DNA of 64,000 nucleotides from JACADW01 sp963747985 (GCA_963747985.1 CAVVHG010000008.1:1-64000); one strand, 5' to 3'. Positions 27,770-36,254 are shown, counted from the first letter of the stretch. Notes: generated by a model not told the origin, from the letters alone. Numbers and translations are program-made.

Positions 27770-28810
27770 ATGGAAACCCTCTGGTTCGTACTGGTTGCCT
27801 TCATGCTGACGGCATATGTCGTGCTCGACGGCTTCGATCTGGGGGCCGGAGCCATCCACCTGTGGGCCGCCCGGACGGACGAAGAGCGTCGGTCGATCCT
27901 GTCAGCCATCGGCCCGGTATGGGACGGCAACGAAGTCTGGCTGCTCGCGGCGGGCGGCACGCTCTACTTCGCGTTCCCGGCCCTCTATGCCTCGAGCTTC
28001 AGCGGCTTCTACCTGCCGCTAATGATTGTGTTGTGGCTGTTGATGCTGCGGGCGATCGGGATAGAGTTCCGCGCGCACCTCGACAGCACGCTCTGGCGTT
28101 CCTTTTTCGATGTCATCTTTTCGATCTCGAGCCTTCTGCTGGCGGTCTTTCTGGGCGCGGCGCTGGGAAACGTGATGCGAGGAGTCCCGCTGGGGGCAGA
28201 CGGCTACTTCTTTGCGCCGCTCTGGACCACCTTCACGGTGGCGCCACAGGCAGGCATTCTTGACTGGTATACCGTGCTGGTCGGGGTCACGGCCCTCGTG
28301 ATCCTCACGGGCCACGGGGCTCTCTACGTCGCCCTCAAGACCGAGGGCGAAGTGAACCGGCGTTCGCACGGCATCGCTGCGCTGGCCTGGTGGGCGACTG
28401 CGCTGCTGACGATCCTCGGGGTGGTGGCAGCCCTCGCTATCCGTCCGCAACTGCTCGACAACTTCGAGCGGTATCCTGTCGGCTGGATTCTCCCGCTGGC
28501 GGTGTTGGCAGGGCTCGTGGGTATGGTCGTATTCAGAACCCGCCGAAACGAGCGGGCTGCATTCCTCGCCTCGTGTCTCTATATTGCAGCCATGCTCGGC
28601 GGTGCGGCCTTTGCCGTCTATCCTGTTCTTCTGCCGGCGAGCACCGACGCCCGCTATAGCCTCACGATCCACAATGCGGCCGCGCAGAACTACGGCTTGC
28701 GTGTCGGCCTCTACTGGTGGGGGATCGGGATCATATTGGCGCTCGGATACTTCACCTATCTCTTTCGATCGTTCAGCGGAAAGGTCGGCGGAGAGCCGCA
28801 CGCCTATTGA
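27770..28810 (+). CDS. cydB: Cytochrome bd ubiquinol oxidase subunit II
   Basis: A 346-aa membrane protein with about eight to nine transmembrane helices, partner of CydA. It starts METLWFVLVAFMLTAYVVLDGFDLGAG, the CydB signature; the acidic DGFD near residue 25 is family-conserved. GPVWDGNEVWLLAAGG near 53-68 is also diagnostic. The ATG at 27770 was chosen by family alignment; only a weak GAG precedes it. Together with CydA it supports respiration at low oxygen and agrees with the oxygen-sensitive ferredoxin oxidoreductases at 58-64 kb. It ends six bases before the convergent glycosyltransferase gene. Confidence 0.97.
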   Translation: METLWFVLVAFMLTAYVVLDGFDLGAGAIHLWAARTDEERRSILSAIGPVWDGNEVWLLAAGGTLYFAFPALYASSFSGFYLPLMIVLWLLMLRAIGIEFRAHLDSTLWRSFFDVIFSISSLLLAVFLGAALGNVMRGVPLGADGYFFAPLWTTFTVAPQAGILDWYTVLVGVTALVILTGHGALYVALKTEGEVNRRSHGIAALAWWATALLTILGVVAALAIRPQLLDNFERYPVGWILPLAVLAGLVGMVVFRTRRNERAAFLASCLYIAAMLGGAAFAVYPVLLPASTDARYSLTIHNAAAQNYGLRVGLYWWGIGIILALGYFTYLFRSFSGKVGGEPHAY

Positions 28811-28816
28811 TCAGCG

Positions 28817-29545
28817 TCACCGATAAGCGCCGGCTTTCAGGTTGCGTCGAATACGCAGGACCTCGGTAAGCACCTCGGCATAGGCGCTCATACCGACTTT
28901 GCTGCCGGGGGAATTGTTCCATCGCACCGGCAGCTCGCAGACTCGGAAACCGTGCAGCCGTGCGATCGCAAGGACCTCGACGTCGAATCCCCAGCGGTCG
29001 ATCGTGAGCCGGGGGAAGACCGTTTCAGCGCTGCGGCGCGTGAATATCTTGAATCCCACCTGGGTATCCATGATTCCGGGGACTGCAAAGGCGCGTATGA
29101 CCCAGTTCCCTGAGCGGCCCGCCAGTTCCCGGTACCAGCGCTGGCGAGTCGCGACCATCGCTCCTCCGATGACCCGGGAACCGATGGCCACGTCGCAGCT
29201 CCTCTCGAGGTGGGGCCAGAATCCCTCAACCTGGTCCACGGTGGTCGAGTTGTCGGCATCCATGAACAGGCGATACTCACCGGTCGCCTCGAGCATCCCT
29301 CTCTTGACGGACGCGCCCTTCCCATGGTTTGCACCGTCAGGGTGCCGGAACAGCCGTAACGGTATCGAGCTGTCGATTTCCCGAGCCGCACATGCCGTCC
29401 CGTCCGAAGACCCATCGTCCACGACAACGACCTCCGACCGGTACGATTGCGCTGAAAGGTAATCCATCACGCAGCGCAGAGTGCCGGGCAATCGACGTTC
29501 CTCGTTATAGGCAGGGATGATCACGGACAGATGCACATTTGACAT
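28817..29545 (-). CDS. Glycosyltransferase family 2, dolichyl/polyprenyl-phosphate type
   Basis: A 242-aa GT-A fold enzyme. The N-terminus reads LSVIIPAYNEERRLPGTL; VVVDDGSSDGT (about 41-51) binds the nucleotide sugar, and LFMDADNST near 93 holds the DxD-like metal site. TQVGFKIFTRR and RWGFDVEVLAIA in the second half are typical of dolichyl-phosphate beta-glucosyltransferase-like (DPG_synthase) enzymes. It has no C-terminal membrane helices. It likely transfers a sugar to a lipid-phosphate carrier. The start at 29545 follows GGTAGCC weakly; a further upstream start is possible. No glycan cluster surrounds it. Confidence 0.9.
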   Translation of the reverse strand: MSNVHLSVIIPAYNEERRLPGTLRCVMDYLSAQSYRSEVVVVDDGSSDGTACAAREIDSSIPLRLFRHPDGANHGKGASVKRGMLEATGEYRLFMDADNSTTVDQVEGFWPHLERSCDVAIGSRVIGGAMVATRQRWYRELAGRSGNWVIRAFAVPGIMDTQVGFKIFTRRSAETVFPRLTIDRWGFDVEVLAIARLHGFRVCELPVRWNNSPGSKVGMSAYAEVLTEVLRIRRNLKAGAYR

Positions 29546-29667
29546 GGCTACCGGCGCCAAATCTGGCCTGACGGCCAGTATATCAGAGTAGTATTGAGGC
29601 ACGAGCAACTGTAAGGTCGAGATTGCCGGTCGGTACTACCCGGCCAAACCACGGAGGGAGAACACCC

Positions 29668-30363
29668 ATGACAAGCACGGGAACTGCGGAAAATCGGCAA
29701 ACGACATTTGGACTGATTCTCTGGCCGGCCCTCGTGAGTCTCGCCGTCACACTGCTGCGCCTCGCCGGCGAGCTCCTCAGGTGGTCCCCGCGCTGGTTCA
29801 GCACCCAGACAATGGGGATCGAGCCGAGCGGAGTAAGCTGGCTGATCGGTATTACCTGGCTCGGCTTTCCCTTCGGCACCTATTTCGCCTGGAGACTGAT
29901 TCGCGCCGGACAAAGTCCCGGATCCTTCAGGAAGGCGTCGCTTCTTGCGCTATGCGGCCTGCTGATCATGCTGACACTCGAAACCCCGGCCCTGCGACTG
30001 TTCCGGGTTGGATTCCCGCAGATCCTGATCTTTGTCTGGCTCACCATGGTCATCGCCGCCGTGCTCCAGTACTTCGGGTGGCCGGAGCTTTTTCGCACAC
30101 TCCTCCTGTACGGCTTTGCCGCGCGCATACCCGTTGCAGTCATCATGCTTCTGGCGATGGCAGGCAACTGGGGAACTCATTACGACTACGTGGGCACCCC
30201 CTTCCGCTCCTCTATGGGCTTTGTCGCCGGTTACCTGTGGCTGGCCTTCTTCCCGCAGCTGATTTTCTGGGTCTCCTTCACGATCGTAATCGGGTCACTC
30301 GGTGGAACCGTGGCGACACTGTTGGTGCGCCAGGAGACACCAGGTCAGATGGATGTCCCTTGA
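29668..30363 (+). CDS. Polytopic membrane protein of unknown function
   Basis: A 231-aa protein with about six predicted transmembrane segments (for example ILWPALVSLAVTLLRLA, SWLIGITWLGFPFGTYFAW, ASLLALCGLLIMLTLE, ILIFVWLTMVIAAVLQYF, VAVIMLLAMAG, LIFWVSFTIVIGSLGGTVA). The ATG follows GGAGGGAGAA. I do not recognise a family. Short conserved-looking patches are FPFGTYFAWR and NWGTHYDYVGTP, the latter probably in a periplasmic loop. It diverges from the glycosyltransferase gene and stands alone. Confidence 0.8.
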   Translation: MTSTGTAENRQTTFGLILWPALVSLAVTLLRLAGELLRWSPRWFSTQTMGIEPSGVSWLIGITWLGFPFGTYFAWRLIRAGQSPGSFRKASLLALCGLLIMLTLETPALRLFRVGFPQILIFVWLTMVIAAVLQYFGWPELFRTLLLYGFAARIPVAVIMLLAMAGNWGTHYDYVGTPFRSSMGFVAGYLWLAFFPQLIFWVSFTIVIGSLGGTVATLLVRQETPGQMDVP

Positions 30364-30396
30364 CGGGAGATTGCCTTTCCCGAATCAAAGACAGAC

Positions 30397-30510
30397 GCGG
30401 GATCGGGATCGCAGTCGGTATCGGTATCGACCGGGAGTCAGCCCCGATACCAAGGTCCATCGACCGACAAAAATGTCGAATGCCGATACCGATTCCGACA
30501 TCGCGGATAC
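30397..30510. repeat. Hexamer-periodic inverted repeat, locus 2
   Basis: The left arm GCGGGATCGGGATCGCAGTC then GGTATCGGTATCGA (30397-30430) and the right arm TGCCGATACCGATTCCGACA then TCGCGGATAC (30481-30510) are built from the same six-base unit as the locus at 23448-23561, in opposite orientation. They frame a short GC-neutral centre. The repeat lies between the membrane protein gene and larA, which converge. Confidence 0.7.
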
Positions 30511-30520
30511 AGGTTTTTCC

Positions 30521-31828
30521 TCAGGGTTGCCCGACCGAAGGGCGTGGTTGCTGGCCGGGGACGAGATAGGGAATCGTCATCGGGCCCTCGGGGAGCACCG
30601 CGATCGGCGCTCCCCGCCCGATTTGTGCCAGCTCGTTCTCGATACATGCGGCGACGCTGGAAACGGCAAGCAGATGCGCCCGCCGCACCTCCTCCTCCGG
30701 GATCTCGCTACAGAGCGCGACCCTCGCCTTTGAAAGGATAATTGCGAGCAGCTGTGCTTCCCACTGGTCGTACATCGAGAATCCGGGCGCCATGATCGTC
30801 TCCAGGATGGCGCGCGGCGAGGCATGCCCAAAAAGGAGCTTCCGGAAATTGCCGTGTGCCGGGAAGCCATCGTTGCAGCGTGAGGCAGTCACGATCAAGC
30901 CGCCCTCGCTCACGATTTGCGCCGCAGCAGACATCCCTTTGACGGTCTGGTAGAGATTCTGATCGAGAGGATACCCGCTGTTGGTTGTGACCACGATCGG
31001 AAACGGCTTCGGGCACGGAATCATCGCCGTCTCCCTGGCAAACGAGCACCCCTCGCCGTGCGCGGCCATGGCATCCCCGCAAAAGATGCCGGTGATCCTT
31101 CGTTCCCGGTTAAGCGTCACATTGATGCAGAAATCCGGGGGCACGAGCAAACCGTTATGTCGGATCTGCTCCTGGGTGGGATTGTCCTCAAGCCGGCCCC
31201 AGGTGCTGCGGGGATCACCGATGACCTCGGCCCGGTGATAGTGCATGATCGAATCGATGTCCGCCACGGCGGGAAATATCCCCTTGCAGCCTCCGGAAAA
31301 TCCGGCCATGAAGTGCGGTTCGATGAATCCGATCACGATCCTTCTGTCCGCCTCCAGGTACTCCCTGTTCAGCAGAACCGTCCGCCCGTCTGCTGTCCGT
31401 CCCGCCGGCGCAACCATCGATGGATCGTGGGCGGTGTGATTTACGACCCGGACGCGTGCCATTAGATGCGGGCCAACCAGCGAGAGCAGTTCCTCTCGCG
31501 TGTTCATGCGGTGAGAACCGGTGCCGCTGATGATGACAAGATTGCCGTCCGGCACATGCGAGAGTTCTTCAAGCGTCCAGGCAAGAAGGCGCTGGTTCGG
31601 GCAGGGGCGTGTTATATCGGGAATCACAATGGCTACGCGGTCGGCGGAGAGAATCAGCTCGCGCAGGGGCGGAGATTCTATCGGGTTCCTCAGCGCCTCG
31701 CGAAACGAGGCGTGTTCATCGGCAACGCCCGGCAGATGGCGCGGAGCCAGAACAGTGATCTCCGACGAGGGAATCTCGACGGAAAGCCCCTCTGTGCCGT
31801 AGTCGAGCCGGATCCTGGTCGAAGGCAT
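30521..31828 (-). CDS. larA: Nickel-dependent lactate racemase
   Basis: A 435-aa LarA-family enzyme interconverting L- and D-lactate or a similar 2-hydroxy acid, using a nickel-pincer nucleotide cofactor. All residues known from L. plantarum LarA are found two positions earlier: His106 (GSHR), His172 (EPHFMAGFSGG), Lys182 (GCKGIFP, which holds the cofactor) and His198 (MHYHRA). The cofactor-making genes larB, larC and larE are not in this window. The ATG at 31828 follows GGAGG. The neighbour upstream on the same strand is the class I aldolase gene, 88 bp away. Some LarA homologues act on substrates other than lactate, so specificity is open. Confidence 0.92.
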   Translation of the reverse strand: MPSTRIRLDYGTEGLSVEIPSSEITVLAPRHLPGVADEHASFREALRNPIESPPLRELILSADRVAIVIPDITRPCPNQRLLAWTLEELSHVPDGNLVIISGTGSHRMNTREELLSLVGPHLMARVRVVNHTAHDPSMVAPAGRTADGRTVLLNREYLEADRRIVIGFIEPHFMAGFSGGCKGIFPAVADIDSIMHYHRAEVIGDPRSTWGRLEDNPTQEQIRHNGLLVPPDFCINVTLNRERRITGIFCGDAMAAHGEGCSFARETAMIPCPKPFPIVVTTNSGYPLDQNLYQTVKGMSAAAQIVSEGGLIVTASRCNDGFPAHGNFRKLLFGHASPRAILETIMAPGFSMYDQWEAQLLAIILSKARVALCSEIPEEEVRRAHLLAVSSVAACIENELAQIGRGAPIAVLPEGPMTIPYLVPGQQPRPSVGQP

Positions 31829-31916
31829 CCTGTAACCTCCGGTGATTCGCGCGCTGCAGGCGGATGTCGGCGCGGAAGCGATCCTGGAAGGGCGCCCGCC
31901 GCGCGGCTGCCGGTGA

Positions 31917-32996
31917 TCAGGCGACTGTTACCTCCGGGCAGAGGTACACATCCTGGATCGCATTCAGGATGGCGACGCCATCCTTCATCGAACGCTGGAA
32001 TGCCTTGCGCCCGGAGATCAATCCCATCCCGCCCGCGCGTTTGTTGATGACCGCTGTCCGGACAGCTTCAGCCAGGTCGCTCTCGCCGGCACTCGCACCG
32101 CCCGAGTTGATCAGACCGGCGCGGCCCATGTAACAGTTGATCACCTGGTAGCGCGTGAGATCGATCGGGTGATCGGAAGTCAACTCCGAGTAGACCTTCT
32201 TGTGGCTCTTGCCGAACTTCAAGGCCTCGAAACCGCCGTTGCACTCCGGGAGTTTCTGTTTGATGATGTCCGCCTCTATGGTAACGCCGAGATGATTGGC
32301 CTGCCCGGTAAGGTCGGCGGCAAGATGATAGTCCGGCCCTCCGTCCTTTGTTTTGTTGAATGCCGGGTTCCGCAGGTAGCACCACAGCACCGTCCCCATG
32401 CCCAGTTCATGCGCAGCGTGAAATGCCGCCGAGACTTCCTGGATCTGCCGTTTCGATTCCTCCGAGCCGAAATAGACGGTTGCGCCGACGGCAACCGCAC
32501 CCATGTCAAACGCCTGTTTGATGTTCGAGAACAGGATTTGGTCGTAGGAATTCGGATAGGAGATGAATTCGTTGTGGTTGATCTTCAGGATGAACGGGAC
32601 CCTGTGCGCGTATTTGCGGCAGACTGATCCGAGGACGCCGAGGGTGGAGGCGACGGCGTTGCAGCCGCCTTCGATCGCCAGCTTCACGATATTCTCGCCG
32701 TCGAAATAGATCGGGTTCGGGGCAAACGAGGCACCGCCGGAATGTTCGATTCCCTGATCGACAGGAAGGATTGAGAGATATCCTGTGCCTCGGAGCCGGC
32801 CGTGGCTGAAGAGTGCCTGCAGGTTCCTGAGCACATGCGCCGGCCGGTCGCTGGCCAGCCACACGCGGTCGATGAAGTCCGCACCGGGAAGGTGGAGTTG
32901 CTCCTTCGACACCGTCGCGCACTTGTGCTCAAGGTAATAGCCGGCCCTGTCGCCGAGCATTTCGGTGATCCTGTTGATAACCGTGGACATCGCCAT
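31917..32996 (-). CDS. Class I fructose-bisphosphate aldolase (DhnA/FbaB type)
   Basis: A 359-aa class I aldolase of the archaeal/DhnA type, cleaving fructose 1,6-bisphosphate to dihydroxyacetone phosphate and glyceraldehyde 3-phosphate in glycolysis, or the reverse in gluconeogenesis. Hallmarks: YLSILPVDQGIEHSGGASF near 92-110, VPFILKINHNEF near 150, GVTIEADIIKQKLP near 245 (the family places its Schiff-base lysine in this kind of segment) and INSGGASAGESDLAEAVRTA near 300. Size matches E. coli FbaB. ATG 32996 follows AAGGAGAAA; an ATG six bases later is a near equivalent. Confidence 0.93.
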   Translation of the reverse strand: MAMSTVINRITEMLGDRAGYYLEHKCATVSKEQLHLPGADFIDRVWLASDRPAHVLRNLQALFSHGRLRGTGYLSILPVDQGIEHSGGASFAPNPIYFDGENIVKLAIEGGCNAVASTLGVLGSVCRKYAHRVPFILKINHNEFISYPNSYDQILFSNIKQAFDMGAVAVGATVYFGSEESKRQIQEVSAAFHAAHELGMGTVLWCYLRNPAFNKTKDGGPDYHLAADLTGQANHLGVTIEADIIKQKLPECNGGFEALKFGKSHKKVYSELTSDHPIDLTRYQVINCYMGRAGLINSGGASAGESDLAEAVRTAVINKRAGGMGLISGRKAFQRSMKDGVAILNAIQDVYLCPEVTVA

Positions 32997-33247
32997 GCAG
33001 GTTTCTCCTTGCCCGAGGTAGCGAATTATATCGGCCGTTATTCCCGGCTGCAACCGGCCCCGACCCTCCCGCGGCCGCCGGTCCGGAGCCCGCACACTAA
33101 GTGTCCCGTCAGGGCGCGCTGAGAGGCAAGCGTGGAAGACCGGGAGCCCATCACTCGAATTGCCTTCATTTGCGAACGTCGAGCCTCGCCGGCGTGTTAT
33201 ATCTGATGATGACCGGGACTGTTTCGACAGCCGGGAAAGGGATACCG

Positions 33248-33829
33248 ATGGATAAAGCTGAGTGTATGGCGCTCTCCGTGCACCTGGGTGCTGACGGCGC
33301 CGTGGAGCGACTTGTCCGTACATACCAGGATCAGCTCTACGGCTACGCCCTTCGCCTGCTTCGCAATCCCTTCGATGCTGAGGAGGTCACGCAGGATGCG
33401 TTCGTTCGGGCGTGCCGAACGCTTGCGGCCGACTACGGTCCGGAGAGGTGCCGGCAACTCGAGATGCGCCCCTGGCTGTTCCGGATCACGAGGAACCTGG
33501 CCCTGAATCGGATACGCGACCGCAGGTCAGCCGGGGAGGGCCGCTTTTCGCCTGTCGACGATCCGGCTGTTGCGGACATCCCGCAGGACGATAGCGCAGG
33601 TCAGCCGTTCGAGATCCTTCAGGACACGCTGAGCCGGGCATTGGACAAGCTCGAGGCGGAAAGTCGGGACCTGGTGGCGCTCCGATTCATAGAAGGGCTG
33701 TCGTACGCCGAAATCGCGCAAGCCACAGGCGGCTCTGAAGCCGCTGCAAGAGCGAAAGTATTCCGAGCGTTGCGCAGGCTGCGCGTTCTCTTGAGCAGAG
33801 GAGGATCGACATGCGCTGTGAAACAGTGA
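33248..33829 (+). CDS. ECF sigma factor paired with anti-sigma/alkyltransferase fusion
   Basis: A 193-aa ECF sigma factor. Region 2 (residues ~18-90) contains YALRLLRNPFDAEEVTQDAF and PWLFRITRNLALNRIRDRR. Region 4 (~125-180) contains LDKLEAESRDLVALRFIEGL then SYAEIAQATGGSEAAARAKV. The ATG at 33248 is preceded by AAAGGGA. Its last 19 bases overlap the next gene, whose ribosome binding site GGAGGATCGAC lies inside this coding region, so the two proteins are made together. The partner is a zinc-type anti-sigma domain fused to a DNA alkyltransferase, which suggests that this sigma factor controls a response to DNA alkylation. The regulon is unknown. Confidence 0.92.
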   Translation: MDKAECMALSVHLGADGAVERLVRTYQDQLYGYALRLLRNPFDAEEVTQDAFVRACRTLAADYGPERCRQLEMRPWLFRITRNLALNRIRDRRSAGEGRFSPVDDPAVADIPQDDSAGQPFEILQDTLSRALDKLEAESRDLVALRFIEGLSYAEIAQATGGSEAAARAKVFRALRRLRVLLSRGGSTCAVKQ

Positions 33830-34512
33830 GACGAATGGCAGATGCATATCGAACAGGGGAGATCAGCCACCGGGTTGCTGGGATGATCCGCGACCATCTG
33901 CGAAGCTGCGACGGCTGCACCGGGGAGATCTCCTTCCTGAGTCGCCTCGCTTCGGCCTGCGAGGGTCTGCGGACGCGAGCGCCCAAAGATCTGCTTGAAA
34001 GGGTCCGGGCAGGCACGTCCGATCATTTCGACCGGGTCCAGACTCGACTCGGGCCGGTGTGGGTGGGGTTCAGCCGGCACGGAATCACGTTGCTTCGGCC
34101 CGCCGAAATGGACCCGCTGGAATTCGGGAGGCTGTACCGGAAGATCCGGGGGCGGGTGGCGACACGGGCGAGGCTGTCGGAGCCACTCGCACGGGCCGTT
34201 CAGCTGGCGGCCGACGGCAGACTGAGCCGGCCGGCGCGGGTCGATATCACCGGGCTGACGCCGTTCCAGCAGAAGGTCCTCGAAATCCTGCGGACAATCC
34301 CGAGAGGCGAGGTGCGGACGTACGCGTGGTTGGCGCGCGAGGCCGGGAGGCCGAGGGCGGCGCGTGCGGTGGGGAACGTCATGGCGGGCAACCCGGTGCC
34401 CTGGATCCTTCCGTGCCACCGCGTCGTTCCCACGCAGGGGGGGGTCGGCAACTACGCCTTCGGCAGCGAGATGAAGCGCGACCTCCTGCGCCGCGAGGGC
34501 GCGCGGCCGTGA
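33811..34512 (+). CDS. Zinc anti-sigma domain fused to O6-alkylguanine-DNA alkyltransferase
   Basis: A 233-aa fusion. Residues 1-60 form a ZAS-like anti-sigma domain with Cys3 and the H29-x3-C33-x2-C36 zinc motif (DHLRSCDGC). Residues ~75-145 match the alkyltransferase N-domain. Residues 149-230 are the DNA-binding/catalytic domain: TPFQQKVLEILRTIPRGEVR, the arginine-finger helix RAVGNVM, and the acceptor site ILPCHRVV with Cys202. There is no transmembrane helix, so it is cytosolic. Alkyltransferases move the alkyl group from O6-alkylguanine to this cysteine irreversibly. The fusion downstream of an ECF sigma gene suggests that alkylation of the protein releases the sigma factor. The mechanism is inference; the two domains are clear. 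Confidence 0.9.
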   Translation: MRCETVRRMADAYRTGEISHRVAGMIRDHLRSCDGCTGEISFLSRLASACEGLRTRAPKDLLERVRAGTSDHFDRVQTRLGPVWVGFSRHGITLLRPAEMDPLEFGRLYRKIRGRVATRARLSEPLARAVQLAADGRLSRPARVDITGLTPFQQKVLEILRTIPRGEVRTYAWLAREAGRPRAARAVGNVMAGNPVPWILPCHRVVPTQGGVGNYAFGSEMKRDLLRREGARP

Positions 34513-34530
34513 TGCCGGCGCCCGGCCTTG

Positions 34531-35139
34531 TCAGGACTTGAGCCTGCTTTCAATCCCGGCCGCCGCTGCCGCATGCCTTTCACCGATAGCAGAAGCAATG
34601 CGGCGCAGGGCTTCTCTTTCTTTGGCGGATACCTTTGGACCGACACCGAGGAATCCGCCGGAGGCGGCGGCCACCCTCTCGCAGGCATCGATCAGCTTTG
34701 CGCTGGTTGTCTGCCTGGGATCGCCTTTCTGGAACTGAAGAAGGTCCTGGATAACACGGAGCGCCCGGTCAAAAAGGACCGCAGCGGGCCGAGTCCGGAG
34801 CAGGCCGCCAAGCTTTTCGTATGCTGGCGACTCCTCCTCGACGCCGTGGGTCCGGGCTGCCTGCAGGATCAGCGCCCGCTCTTCCTCGGAAACCTCGCCA
34901 TCACTCCAGGCCACCTGGAGCAAGGGGAAAAGGAAAAGGAGGATGACGGTCGATCGGTCGAAACCCATCTCCTCGAGGACATCCAGGATCTGCCGGTTTT
35001 CCAGGCCGATGGCTTCGGCCAGCCCTTGGCGGTGCGCCTCGGAGGCAGCCTTCTTCTTCAGTCTTTCTATCAGCTCTTTTTCCTTTTTTCGAAAGTACTC
35101 TTCTTCGGATGCTTTTGCGTACGCAGAAAGGTCCGGCAT
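34531..35139 (-). CDS. TerB-like helical protein
   Basis: A 202-aa protein. A charged N-terminal helix (KKEKELIERLKKKAASEAHR) is followed by a TerB-like all-helical domain, seen in VILLFLFPLLQVAWSDGEVS followed by EEERALILQAA (about residues 64-94); the acidic DGEV..EE is the typical TerB metal-site pattern. TerB-like domains occur in tellurite resistance and in many membrane-linked stress complexes; the role here is unknown. There is no signal peptide. It converges on the alkyltransferase fusion gene with a 18-bp gap. The assignment rests on the DGEVSEEE patch and helical make-up, so it is moderate. Confidence 0.7.
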   Translation of the reverse strand: MPDLSAYAKASEEEYFRKKEKELIERLKKKAASEAHRQGLAEAIGLENRQILDVLEEMGFDRSTVILLFLFPLLQVAWSDGEVSEEERALILQAARTHGVEEESPAYEKLGGLLRTRPAAVLFDRALRVIQDLLQFQKGDPRQTTSAKLIDACERVAAASGGFLGVGPKVSAKEREALRRIASAIGERHAAAAAGIESRLKS

Positions 35140-35477
35140 GTCATCTCCTCATTCGGCCCCGGATCCGGGCCGCAACCGCGCGCAAAATTAGCATTCACGG
35201 CATACCCAAGTCAAACTGGTCGGCGACAAGAGCTATCAGCTCTCAGCAATCAGCCATGTCCGTCCCTGTGCCCCGAGCTTCAGCTCGGGAGATTTCCCCG
35301 ATCAGAGAGGGTCGAGCCCGTACCGGACGAGCGGGAGCGATAGCGGGCCTCACAGGCTGAAGCCCGTGTGGCAGGGGAACCTGACAGCTGAAAGCTGACG
35401 GCATCCGCCAGCCCGGAACTATCCCCAAGCCGTATTCGAGCCCCCCTTCTGAAAAGCCGGCTTTCCTCATAAAAGGC
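35140..35477. other. Intergenic region with degenerate hairpin repeats
   Basis: No gene. CCGAGCTTCAGCTCGG (35273-35288) is a perfect hairpin. The arm GGCTGAAGCCCGTGTGGCAG (about 35355-35374) is roughly complementary to CCTGTGCCCCGAGCTTCAGC upstream, so the stretch looks like a decayed member of the palindrome family found elsewhere in the window. AGCTATCAGCTCTCAGCAAT (35231-35250) and CTGACAGCTGAAAGCTGACG (35381-35400) belong to another simple AGCTGA-rich repeat type also seen near 56740. Confidence 0.5.
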
Positions 35478-35530
35478 TTGACACAGGTCATACGAACGTT
35501 TTATTCATACGTTTGTTTGAAACGATCGTT
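35478..35530 (+). promoter_or_regulatory. Promoter and operator region of the TetR/efflux operon
   Basis: TTGACA at 35478-35483 is a perfect -35 box; TTATTC or TATTCA at 35501-35507 is a plausible -10. Overlapping it are a direct repeat (CATACGAACGTTT / CATACGTTTGTTT, 17 bp apart), an inverted repeat AACGT / ACGTT (35495-35513) and the palindrome AACGATCGTT (35521-35530) just before the start codon. These are reasonable binding sites for the TetR-family product encoded next. Confidence 0.6.
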
Positions 35531-35537
35531 GGCGTCG

Positions 35538-36254
35538 ATGAAACAGAAGAAAAACACCAGGGAACGCATTCTCGATACCGCCGAGAGGCTGTTCGCGGAG
35601 CGCGGGTTCGACGGGACCTCCCTCCGTGCCATCACCTCCGCGGCGGACGCGAACCTGGCTGCGGTGAACTATCACTTCAGGTCCAAGAATGACCTGATAC
35701 ACGAGATCTTCGCCCGCAGGCTGGCGCCGATCAACGCGCGGCGGCTCACCATGCTCGACGCATGCGAGCACGAGTCCGGAAACGGCGTGGTCCCGCTTGA
35801 AAAGGTTGTCCGGGCCTTTGTGGAACCTCTTCTGCGACCGGAAGGCATAGCGCCTGCAGGGCGGTTGCCCCTGCAGACCCTGCTCGGACGAATGTACGCC
35901 GAGCCCGGCCGGAACGTACGCAGGATCTTCCTCGGCGAAATGGAGAAGGTTGCCCGGCAGTTCCGGGAGGCCTTCCGGCGTGCGCTGCCCGAGGTCCCGC
36001 CGACCGAATTCTTCTGGCGCCTCCATTTCACTATCGGTGCCATGGCACATACCCTGGCCGCATCGTGGATCATCGAAATGCTGTCCGGCGGGCTGTGCGA
36101 CCCGTCCGACGTGGATGGGACAATCGAACGGCTGGTTGCGTTCGCGGTAGCAGGACTTGAGTCCCCCGTACCTCTCCGACCGGACGGAAGAAGAGGCAGA
36201 TTGATTCGCCCGCCTGGCCCACGGCGGGCACTAGCAGGGCGCGAGGCCTTATGA
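35538..36254 (+). CDS. TetR-family regulator, CecR-like
   Basis: A 238-aa repressor-type protein. The N-terminal TetR helix-turn-helix is at residues ~8-55 (TRERILDTAERLFAERGFDG and ANLAAVNYHFRSK). The C-terminal ligand domain contains a CecR/DUF1956-like pattern (LLRPEGIAPAGRLPLQTLLG; GEMEKVARQFREAFRRALPE). E. coli CecR (YbiH) represses the ybhGFSR efflux operon, and the same gene set follows here, so this protein very likely controls the operon and itself. The ATG overlaps no other gene; its ribosome binding site is weak. The last four bases overlap the TolC gene (ATGA). Confidence 0.92.
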   Translation: MKQKKNTRERILDTAERLFAERGFDGTSLRAITSAADANLAAVNYHFRSKNDLIHEIFARRLAPINARRLTMLDACEHESGNGVVPLEKVVRAFVEPLLRPEGIAPAGRLPLQTLLGRMYAEPGRNVRRIFLGEMEKVARQFREAFRRALPEVPPTEFFWRLHFTIGAMAHTLAASWIIEMLSGGLCDPSDVDGTIERLVAFAVAGLESPVPLRPDGRRGRLIRPPGPRRALAGREAL

